Part shown: positions 35,278-46,126 of the stretch, one piece after another
Layout: each line of letters opens with the position of its first letter
How positions within the stretch are numbered: the stretch's first letter is position 1
Assembly: GCF_021155775.2 (NCBI RefSeq)
Contig: NC_060232.1
Coordinates: 23,567,922-23,631,921, forward strand
Reading direction: 5' to 3'
DNA: 64,000 nt
Origin: Neodiprion pinetum
Lineage: Eukaryota; Arthropoda; Insecta; Hymenoptera; Diprionidae
Made by a program: the position numbers and the translations under genes
The notes under the pieces: generated by a model
Seen by the model: the letters and a program-made list of their open reading frames with translations, nothing else
What the model was told of the DNA's origin: nothing
Databases searched by the model: none

Positions 35278-38200
35278 TGTCTTTACAAGCTTCTTGGAGG
35301 AAGTGTATTTTCGATAAACCGATTGAACTCCGAATGAAATTGTAAAACAACTTGTCTCAAGTTACTTGTCTATTCAGAGGATGAATTTTGTTAAAAATTC
35401 CGTATCGTGATTTTCGTATCGGCCCTGAACAACAAGTTCATTGTAAGACGCTGCCTCCGCAACTCTGTAACCAATAGCAAACAAAAATTGTTTATACTGC
35501 GTGCATGTACACACATTACGCATACCCATAACTATACGTATCTATATAAATATAAAGTACACAAGCACACTGGCATGCGTCTGAATATTCTAGTTAACGC
35601 GCTTACACGTATGTGTTACAGGTACCTGTGCGTTATGTGGGGTCTCCCTACCATCTGAACGTGCGTTCGTGTAGAAGCTCTGATATGCTTGCTCAACTAT
35701 TTGATGCTTGTTTGAGAGTTAGCTCAAGGATTAGGCCTGAGTTAGCAAAGTTAAGCTGACTCTGTATTTGTACCTGTATGTGTTCCGGGTAGCAATTTAA
35801 TCTCTTGTTAGACTTGAGGTGCAGGGTATATACACGGTTCCATGGATATATCCGTGGTCGGAGAAAGTGGTTTATTCCTTTTTTAAAGCTTCCTCGAAAT
35901 TTCGAAACAATGTCAAAGTCTGTTGAGGAATTCGAGGAATTACCTGTCCCCGAGACTCTGCTGTAGCTTTGAGCTCGTGTAACGTTCAACAATTACGTAC
36001 CCAAAGCTATTTTCCACCGTTTTTTTGAATCCTGCCAAATATATTTTATCCACGTGCAAATTTTACTGTATGAAACGAACCGATCGGCGAATATTTTCAT
36101 CAAAGGGACCCGACGTGATTTAACGGCCAGGCAACTTGATAGCACAAGTTTTTCAATAAGGACTTCGATTTGAAAAAATATAATCTTCTTAAATACATGA
36201 CGTACAGAGCACAATTTTTTCCATATTTTAATGATCTTGAGTATCACTTCAGAGAATTTAAAAACGAGACCATCCGTCCTACTCTTGAACTGTAGTGTGC
36301 AATGAAACAAAAACGGAAATGGATGAAAAGTAATGATTGCGTTACGCAGCACTTGACTAATACCCGCCACCCTCGGTTGTCACACTCCATCACTCTGTCA
36401 AAAGCTCCCACTTTCCAAACAGCAAAACGCAATTGACAAACCATCCCTTGTTTCTAAATTTTATTACCTGCAGACTCACAATCAGAAAAATTAACTATAC
36501 GGATGCACATTTGAAAGATGGCGTCTGATTGTGCTGAATAAACTTTTGTTATTAATAATGTAGTAATGAAGGCAAGGTTGAAAAAATAAGGGGACTCGGG
36601 TAGCGTAATTATAATAATCTGGTGTTATACAGGTTAGTAAACGTATGAGAACTTTCAGCATGCTTGCCTTCAGGAATGTATCACATTATTCATTATATAG
36701 TAAGAGTACGTTACACATTTTTTCACGAAGCACGAAATTAAGTTAAGGGACGCGTAATGTGAAATTTATTCGCGATAACAGATCCGCGCGGTACAGAAAA
36801 TACCGCTTTTATCCTTTTGATATTTTCTGTTCTCCATGCATGTGCATTCGCAGACGCACTCGAGACACGTTTAGACTCAACTGACCCTTTTATTTTCCAA
36901 AATTATAAATTGATGGCATAATTTTTGAATTTCTCAATGACTAAAAATTTCTAGAAGGTGAGACACTACAAATTTATTTACGGGTAATTTTAGAACTAAG
37001 GACACAACAGGTACAACCAAAACAGGTCGATAAATTAGGGACAGGATCAATAATTGGATATTATAAGATCATTTTTTAAGTATCTTGAAGGCCTTAAGTT
37101 TACGTCACGCGAACACATTAATATGTTAATCCCTGTTAGTACATGTTTGACGAACGTTACCAATGGGCGGACAAAATTTGTTACTGCAACCAGATTCATT
37201 GACCCAAATTAATTATCATATAAAGAGAATAATCCAAGATATTGAAAACGTTTCGCATTACCGGCTTATTTTGTTTCTAAAATTTTTTGTCAAAAGTAAA
37301 CTTTACAAACTGTGTAATTTTGTTCGGATACAAGATTATACATTCAGCAAAAACTTTATTAAAATTGAATGAAATATTTCTCAAATCCAACAAATTTTTG
37401 TATCGTCATACATCTGACCAAATTCTTACATAATTCAGATCAATATCTTGTTGAGCCTTCTGTATTCCACGAAAATAAATTGGTCTAGATTCAGCAATCG
37501 GACTCATCAATTTTAAGCAGGCATGCCAAAAAAGCTGACGCTTTTGCTTCAGATTGAAGAAAAGAATTTAAAACAATATTTTGTTAAAAAAACTGACTTA
37601 TAACCGTAAACTCTGATTACGTGCGATTTCTGCAAGGTAGTCGAAAAAATTTTCAGAGACCGTTTAAGAAGTCAATCCGTGCGAGATGCGAAGTGATGTA
37701 AAAGTGAACGACATTATTGAGCATATTTTTATTCATCCATGGGGTTACGGGTGTCTGCAGAAGCGTGTGCATTTATTTGCAAATCTGTGTTTGCCAAGCG
37801 TGTCGGATGCATTCAGAATTACGAATAGGTAGATATATGTACGTATATATACATATGTATGCAAAGGGAGTACGTACAGTGGTGTATCTGACGCGTATGA
37901 GTTCCGAAATATTATTATACGTGGCTAGAGCACCGCTTAGTACACGAGGTAGAGGCAGTTTTGCCTGAATATGACGGGTGCGCATGCACTCGGCTTATCT
38001 TTATGCATGGGGAAAATTAGTTGTCTAGCCTCGTTAGATAATATCCCCTGCACGCCCGAATAGCAAATAAGCTTCACAAACGAGTTACGTAAGTTCCGTC
38101 GACCGACGGCCCGGCATTTATCCAGCTCGTTTCATCACGCTGCGCTGAATCCAAAAGCATGTTTTTGACTCATCATTTTCATTGTATTGAGTGTAATTTA

Positions 38201-41200
38201 CTCACATTCTAAGCACAGAATGTAGTCATGCTAGATGTGACTGGTTATCAAACGTTTCCAACACTCTGGCCGATGCATCTAATTCTCTTCTACTCTCTAA
38301 CCAAGTTCGAGGATGGATATCCATGTACACAAGGTGTCCCGCAACTCGCGAATATAGTAAGCTAGAAGAGCGGTATTGTGCGTTAATAAAAAAAAAAAAA
38401 AAAGAAAACAGAATGTAAATAATGTGTAAGTAAACTTTCTCTATGGTATATTTTGACGAAGCTATGATCTGAAAAAGTGACCATCACCCATTTAGCGGAT
38501 CGTTTTTTATGATTCGAGTTTTTCGAAATCGCAGAGTTGAAAAATTAGGGAATACAAACTTACCGGTTAAAAATTCAGGGGACTGTTCGATTTGAACGTG
38601 AGTTTGAACCCGGAGATTTTCCAAGACGCTTATTACGTATTTGAAGTTAAAATTGAGAAAATCAAGCATATCGGATCCGAAGAGTCAATTATTTCGAATT
38701 TATACTTTTTGACATCAGACTCATGATCAGCGAATTTTAATTCTGAATTCCAAGTTTGCAGTTATAAAGAAGATAAGGAAAGATGTGTCTTGGATAAACT
38801 CTTTATGTTCACCATACTTTTGTCAACTATGCATGATTGAAAACAAAATACGATGAATTATTCCAATTCATTGACATTGATTTTGAATGACTTTTAAGCA
38901 CTTCCACCTCATCATGTAATTCTTTCTAATATCTATTGATTCTCAATAATCCTATTTCCTAGCGTTCAAGGCGATATCTAAGAAAAAAATAGAACTTACA
39001 GAAAAACGCAATAAGTCATTGGAATTCACCAAGAATGTTAGGAAATGATTGTTAATCGATTGAAGTCACTACTTTAACCGAAAACCAACGAAAGCATGCA
39101 ATGAGATCGAAAAGAACACAATTTTGATGAATTGAAATCATTCGTCGTTTACCGAAATATTTTCATTGATTTCCATAATTTCTAATGACTTCACCAATTT
39201 CGATGGATGATTCTATGATATATGATTCTAAAAGAAAATACGAATCACATTCGAATTCTTTCCGTTTTCAATCTGCTTTCAAACAGTCTAACTAACCACA
39301 TCCACGATTGAATCATGTTCTCTCGATAATAAAAAGATCGCTTCTTTCAGACTTGACTATCCTTATTTTTCACGAGGATCTCACTATCTGCCCGTTACGA
39401 GACACCCTGTATACCGCACGTTTGCAAGGGCGTGTGTTTCGAACGCCGAGGTGTTCAAACACTCTCGACGCTATCTGGCGTCCTATTGTCTTGGTGAGCG
39501 GAACGAGACGCGTGAGGCAAACAGCGACATTTAACAATCAAATTTCAATTTGGAAAGCAGATAGGCACATACGCTAGCGAATCGCGCCCGACTAGTTACA
39601 CAGTTAAACAAGCAACCCTTTCCATTAATATCACAATGCCGCGTTCCAGTCTGTCGTACTTATCTCTCATCGAGTCCCCGTCTGGATCCCGTTTCGGAGA
39701 GTCGAGCCTATTTTCGAGAAGCCATCTTCCCTCGCTCCTTCCGGCACCTTCGCCAAATATTCAACATTGCAACCCCTGTTTCGCGGCGGAGGAACTCTGA
39801 TCCCCCGTGTTGCGTAATCCTGTGACGTCACACCGACGCAGCTACGCCTTATCGGCGAAAGCTCATCTGCATATTCAACGCTTTTACCGCCTTCTCCGTT
39901 TTTCTTTATCCCCCTTTCGTCGCCACGCAATCTTCACCGATTCAAAGTCAGAGGCTCGGCTCTTGGCATCGAGGAAACCGGACGATCCTCACATTTTCGG
40001 GATCTAGTTCTGGCACATAAAGAAACACACCCGCGCGTTATGGAAATCATCGAGTTGAATATGTTACTCCCGGACTTGTCAGCAACCCTCGAGGGTTTCG
40101 GTACCTATACATGCTGCCTTTATGCCAGACGTAAGCGTAATTGTATTCAAGGTCGATGGACGACTGGTCTATCCAGTCCCATGGGAGTGCCACCGTGCAT
40201 TTATATATGCTGGTGTGGTTACATGTCGCATGTACAGATAGAAAAAAGGAAGCAGTAGTCCATCAGCTTACGCGAGATTGGTGATCACTGGGATTCTTGT
40301 TACACAAAATTGGAGTTCATTTTCTTAATTTTATTTTAGTTTCTCCGTCACGGGATCTATCCGGGAATTTGATTCTGAAATTATTGATTTTATTTGAAGT
40401 TGTGTGAGTACTTGAAGATGTGACTCGTTCGAAAATGTACCAGTATTTACTTGAAGTCATTCCAACTTCCGAGATTTGGCCTGAGTCACTTCAAATCGAT
40501 CATCTGAAGTTATTAGAAATAATGTCAATTCATTTTTAATTAGAATCGGAATGTGAAGTTATTGGATTTCAGTTAAATTCTTTTAAAATTCGATAAAATT
40601 TTTTGAATTTTCATTACTCTGATACGTTAATAATTTAAAATTGATTTGACATTTGAATTCCGCTGGTTATTCGAAAACATCGCTGTATACTGTTTCAATT
40701 TCTGATGCGAATTATATCAACCGTTAACGAAGTGTGATGACTAGCATCCAATAATGGAATATCATGTACCACAAAGTGCGTTCTATGAAAACGAAATTCA
40801 GAATACATGTATTTATCATTAGTGCAAAAACTCATCGTTTTTTATTAACGATATGTGTTTAATAATAGTTGACGTGAACATCAGTGGCAGAGCCCTCCAT
40901 TCCCGCACCCTATACCTACACACGCACGCGAGTAACTGGTTACGATATCAATTCTGATGGGCGGTTGACGGGGCGTCGCGACGCCCTTACAGAGGTCACA
41001 TGGTAACCGTCTATGCGTCTGTTGTTCCTGGACTTCAATATCAGGCCTTATATATTGATTCTCTGTCGAGTAACGTCGAGCTTTCGCAAAATAGCACCAC
41101 GTCTAGAGCGATGAACAGCCTGTTTCCTAAACAAGGGCGCAAAATTCGACTTTCCACACCCAATCGAGTGCGCAAAACAGTACATTCCCACACTAGTGCG

Positions 41201-43630
41201 AAAATGAATTTTTGCTTACTGACTTAGGAAAAATAGCATGCGCAAAACTTACACTATTTGTGCAATCTACTAATACAAAATGGATTGATGGAACGATTTT
41301 CATCGCTGTAATATTTTACAATCGGTAAGGGTCATCAATTATTTTTACCTGCAGATATATTTCAAGCTGACAATGAGATGCAGAACTCGGAATTAATGAC
41401 GGCGAGGCGAAACGGAGACGAGTTAATCAGACTCGCGGTGAGATTAAGGGGAAGACGTTGTGAGACTCTAGGAAATCTGCCAACTCGTTGAACCGTTTTA
41501 TAGTACCAGTGGAGTTGTGGAAATTGTTTTCTGCGGCAGGAGGAACTGGGCAGGCTGGCGATTAACGGCGGTGCCAGGATCGGTTTTGTTCTCCTTATTT
41601 CAACCCGCCCAGCGCTCGATTTTTCTATTATATTTATTTTTTGGCCCCGGCTAAACTCTCGGCTTAATGACTGGCAAACTGAACCTGCTCTACAGCGTCT
41701 GCATGGCCCCTGCAGGTAATTACTGGAACACACTTTAAACGCTCGCATTTAACATTGCCATGGTTTATTTTCAATTAAGAGCTCTCTTTTCCCCCTGCGT
41801 CAGTCCTGCGAGTATAATCACAGGCTGAAAAGAACCTTGAATATATTCGTCCTGGATCTAATTTATACCTGCGGACCACGGATGTTTAAATTAGGCTTCA
41901 AAAAAAAAAAAAAACATTCTCGCAAACAATCCTACTTGTAGACAATCGAGTGAGGAACAGGCGATTATTGTACATCACGTTGCGGGGTGTAACGTGAAAT
42001 ATATTTGACGCAAACTACGAATGCGGTAAATACAATGCAGAGACAATGCAACGCACATATGGCATACATGAACTTTCAAATAAATGGGCGAAATCTGCTC
42101 GTTGATCGCAGCTTTAGTACGCAGATTATAGGTATAGCTAATAATTCGTGAGGATTGGGATTTTCCCGGCCTGGTTCGACTAGTGTTAATTGGAATTTTA
42201 CGATCAGCTTTGTTCCTCGTGAAAATGAAGCTTTCGAAATTCGATAAACCCATCAACCAGGCATTGAAACGTTATCAATAGACTCCCCCAGCGGTATAAT
42301 CGCTTCTTTATTTCCACTTGAGAACCAACACCTTTTCGTTCGATTATTCAAATGCGTGGAGACTAAAATTTCCATTTGCTATCGATTTGGTAGAACGTGT
42401 TCTGCAATGGTGGAAGATATTTACACGCGTGTTGCATTACTGCTATTTCAAGAAATGAATGTCTACCCAAAAGTCCGTATTTTAGAATTCAATATGCGTA
42501 TCTGTAAGATATGTCTTCACGAAGCATTAAACAATACAATTTTCGATTGAAAATAACCGTACCTTGGTGTCGGATCAAATTTGAAACCTTAAATTTCAGT
42601 CTGTGTAAAGAATGAGGTTAAAGTGATTATGTAACTAAGCATTTCTAGAAAAAGGCATAATTTTTTTTGGAACTTTAGGGTTGTTATGAAACACAGTAAA
42701 TCGTATCAAATTAACATACAGTAACATTTTGGAAGCTCAAATTCTTTGAAGCCATTCTAAAGCAACAAAACAATTATTATAACATCTGCAATGTTTCCTT
42801 ATTGTATAGTTAGTAACTTTAGCCACGTGAAAAAAGATGTTTGAAATTCGATTTCCACACTTGCTAACATCGACAATCTTATTGTTGTTGTTTTTTTCTA
42901 CCTGCTAGAACGAGATATTCAAATTCAGTCACAAATTTTCACTTGTCAGACGCAATTCAGACTCCGAATTTAAATAGATACCTGAATTCTATAAGTCTTC
43001 ACGCACGCTTCAGAATCTGAACATCGGCTTAAAACAAGTGACATAATTGTAAGTAAATATTTACTGTGACGTAAAATCAGTTATGAATTCACTACGTATA
43101 GATGAAAATACGTATAGGTGAAGAACGTTTTCCTTTGTAAAGAATCAATTGCGTGTAAAATTGATGGCGAACGATTTCCCAAAGATGAAGAAGAGTATTT
43201 TTTCTGAAAGAACTCAGCTGTGAATAAAAAATGTCGCAAAGTGTTCTCGCTTCTAAGAAACGAGGAAATGTGTGTGTGTGTGACGGGAATAAAAATTTCG
43301 CTTCCTATCCGCAGCCATTATACCCGCAGCGAATGTTGAAATGTCGAATTCCAAGTCCGGGTATTCTAGCCGAATTCCCAAGCGCTGCAGCCGCGTAATT
43401 CTGGCGATAAACACGCTCAGAATGTACCTACTCCTCCGATACATCGTGCATATCGAATTTCCCTACTGCACGGTGTGTAACGCATACTGCAATTCGCTAA
43501 AATGCGAATTCCTCACCGCGAATGGGTTGAACGCAGCCGCAGCTATGTACCTATCCACCTGACAAAAAATAGATAAGGAAAACGTCTGCCCGCAGAAAAT
43601 AAGTATAATTCTTTCTCGGAATTCGGGAGA
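35278..43630. other. Long non-coding stretch, nothing recognised
   Basis: About 8.3 kb of AT-rich DNA with no supported gene. Minus frames of about 100-128 codons (35693-35992, 35993-36370, 41362-41748) show no recognisable motifs. Stretches near 38800-39240 and 40380-40640 are rich in loosely repeated ATTGAA/TTGAAGT words and may be very old repeats. A T/A homopolymer occurs near 38386-38402. CpG-rich DNA occurs at 39400-40020. Confidence 0.5.
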
Positions 43631-44152
43631 GCGGGGTTGAATTTTTGAATTTGAAAAGTGCCAAAAGCGCCTAATTCCGAATTATCTAATGGCGGAACAT
43701 AAAGTAAAGAAATCAAACTTTTAAAACAACAAAGTTTCAGATGATCGGAAATCCTACGGCTCAAAGTTCCGAAATGGGAGATTCCGAAAATTCAAATTTC
43801 GATACAGTAAAATTCTGATGATTAAAATATACTCACAGTGTAGTTTACTCAACGAGTGGGCATGAAAAAAATAGAACTGAAAATCTTCCATCATTCGAAA
43901 TTCCGATGTTTCAGATTTTTAAAATTCTTCCATTTTCGCACTTTTGGAACTTTGACTCTGTCACAGTTACGCCATTTCGGCATTTTGTCCTTTCAGAACT
44001 TTGAATTTTCGGAACTTCGACCGTCAGTTCGTGGACCATTCGAAACTTTGATGTTTCGTCAAAGTTTGATTGCTTTACTCTTAAGTTTTGCTACCAAAAA
44101 ACTCGCAATTTGGCGTTTTTAAAATTTTTCAAATTTGGAATTTCAACCCCGC
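43631..44152. repeat. Fold-back repeat, copy A (family shared with 59.4 kb)
   Basis: The left end GCGGGGTTGAATTTTTGAAT is matched by the reverse complement of the right end, GCGGGGTTGAAATTCCAAAT. Internal blocks also pair as inverted copies: AGTAAAGAAATCAAACTTT...CAAAGTTTC near 43706-43739 against its counterpart near 44042-44085. The content is dominated by short words such as TTCGGAACTTTGA. A related copy occurs at 59378-59860, showing a dispersed family. No coding frame is supported. Likely an old MITE or fold-back family. Confidence 0.7.
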
Positions 44153-44711
44153 CCCAATCCAGCCTCCCGTACGGAAAATCTTAAATATTTCATGCTCTGC
44201 CAGAGGTTGTATATTTTAACCGCTTCCCTCGCGTACTTGGCCCGTTTTCAGCAATAAAATTTCAACGGTAAATCAAGCCATCTCGCTACACTGTCTATTT
44301 GGTAATGCCGCTGTATTGGACTGCGCGTTTCACATTCGTTCCGAAATTCACTTCTGAGTTGACTGCGGTGAATTTATTTGTATTCAAGTGCCCGTTAAAT
44401 CGTTGATTCGAATTCAATATTTTGGACTCGGCTGCTGCTGGCCGCGCAGCTTGGTTGCCAGAAAAATATATACCGTGTTCAGGAAAGCGGTTTATTTCAA
44501 TACGTGCATCGGCCGTTAAAAAATTTCTTCATGGACAATAAAGTATTTTTATTTATCAAAAAAAAAAAAAAAATTATTCAGCATAAATGTGTACAAGTAC
44601 AGTAATTTCTCAGTTCACAAGCATTTTTATAATGGCTTTAAATATCTTTTGGCTACGGTGAATGAAAATTTTGTACTTTGAGCAAAAAGACTTTCTGTCT
44701 AATCAATATAT

Positions 44712-44743
<32 letters not shown>

Positions 44744-44856
44744 TGAGTAAACAGTAAACAGAGAGCTCACATCGTGCTGCTAAATTAACACATATAAAAG
44801 TTTTGTCAAGTGATAAATATATACATGGTGGTGATCTATTACTTATAAAATATTTC
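44153..44856. other. Non-coding stretch with two poly-A runs
   Basis: It contains an A run of 16 at 44558-44573 and one of 29 at 44716-44744, the second preceded by TATTTATA. Poly-A tracts this long can be tails of older retroposed sequences, but I see no recognisable body or target duplication. The last bases, AAAATATTTC at 44847-44856, may be the left target-site copy of the adjoining LINE. Confidence 0.5.
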
Positions 44857-45160
44857 TTTTCGATCTGAAATATAAATTAATAACATCCGAGTGAAATTAT
44901 CTGAAATTTCTAGTAAATTAAACATCGGACATTTCCTAACCTAAAATTACTCTGTTATTATTGTTATTATTATCATACACTCTACCACTATTATAACTGT
45001 CAGTCACCGAGCAACGTATGCGCCACCTATACTGGTCGTTAACTCAAAAGTAGCACAACCGGTAATACAGTTATCTCTCTAACAACATATTTGCAAACAA
45101 ACATAAAGACTTACTACATATTTAGATTTTAAATAAATACTCAATTCGATACGTCACAAA

Positions 45161-46126
45161 ATGTCAAATCCTAAAACAGTCGAGGGCTCTGGGGGTACAA
45201 AAACACTACAAAGAGAGTGCAAGGGATGCTCCCGAGCTGTTGTGCAAGAGGTAGTGAACTGTGGAAAGTGTCAGGCAGCATATCACCCATCCTGTGCGAA
45301 ATCAACGACATTACTACCGTCGGGAGGATTTCAGCGTTGCTGTGGACCGAAAAAACCACTGTCATATGATGATATGTGTGAGCTAATAAATACACTCCGC
45401 ACTAATATAGGCAATGATATCAATGCAAGTGCCATGACCCTGAAAGGAACATTTACTGAAACCACTAAAGCTCTGTCAAAAAGGTTAGTAGTAGTCGAAA
45501 ATGATACGAGTGATCTTAAAACCACGGTCAAAGGCCTGAAGGAACAGATCGACGAGAATAAAACGGCTGTGCAGGGTATCAGAAATGAATTAAAGTCATT
45601 TGTTAGTACCCCAGGCGTGGATGAAATGAAAATACTCAAAGAAGTTGAAGATAGACTATCACGTCGCAATAATGTTATTATTTTTGATCTTGAGGAATCG
45701 AGTGAACCAGTGCAAGCTGAAAGGGACGCTGAGGACGTTACAAAAGTAATTAATGTTTGCTCTGCTCTTAATGTTCCAGTTGCAAGCTGTAAGTGCTTTC
45801 GGATTGGAAAATATTCCTCAGTTTTGATTAAACCACGTCCACTCAAAGTAATCCTGAATGACTCCTCTTCTGTTGACCAGCTAATGCTCAACATAAAGAA
45901 ACAAAAGCAGGCTACAATAAAGGATGCAGTACTATCCAAAATTTCAATCGCAAAGGATCGCACAGAACGCCAACGAGCGGACTACAAGACGATGAAAGCC
46001 GAACTGGAGAAACGTCAAGCAGAAGGAGAACCGGATCTACGTCTAGTGATGAGGAATGGCTGGTACAGCATCATCAAGGATCGACGTCGACATTCAGTAC
46101 CACTAGTGAACCTCTTGACGCATTAA
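45161..46126 (+). CDS. LINE ORF1 protein: PHD-type zinc finger, coiled coil, RRM-like region (321 aa)
   Basis: This is the RNA-binding, nucleocapsid-like protein of the retrotransposon. The start at 45161 is an ATG in good context (ACAAAATGTC). Residues 20-61 form a PHD-like finger: C20, C23, C34, C37, H42, C45 and C60/C61 in a CxxC...CxxC...HxxC...CC pattern. Residues of about 75-155 are charged and heptad-like, consistent with a trimerising coiled coil. From about 165 to 245, the RRNNVIIFDLEE...VCSALNVP...CFRIGKYS...PRPLKVIL block matches the RRM-like domain of many insect LINE ORF1 proteins. The basic C-terminus (RNGWYSIIKDRRRH) may bind nucleic acid. It ends at TAA 46124-46126, inside the open frame of ORF2. 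The antisense strand is also open for 210 codons, which I treat as a shadow. Confidence 0.9.
   Translation: MSNPKTVEGSGGTKTLQRECKGCSRAVVQEVVNCGKCQAAYHPSCAKSTTLLPSGGFQRCCGPKKPLSYDDMCELINTLRTNIGNDINASAMTLKGTFTETTKALSKRLVVVENDTSDLKTTVKGLKEQIDENKTAVQGIRNELKSFVSTPGVDEMKILKEVEDRLSRRNNVIIFDLEESSEPVQAERDAEDVTKVINVCSALNVPVASCKCFRIGKYSSVLIKPRPLKVILNDSSSVDQLMLNIKKQKQATIKDAVLSKISIAKDRTERQRADYKTMKAELEKRQAEGEPDLRLVMRNGWYSIIKDRRRHSVPLVNLLTH

Noticed and set aside
45331..45963. 210-codon open frame antisense to LINE ORF1
   Set aside because: It lies wholly opposite a well-supported gene, begins within it and has no recognisable domain; it is a shadow frame.
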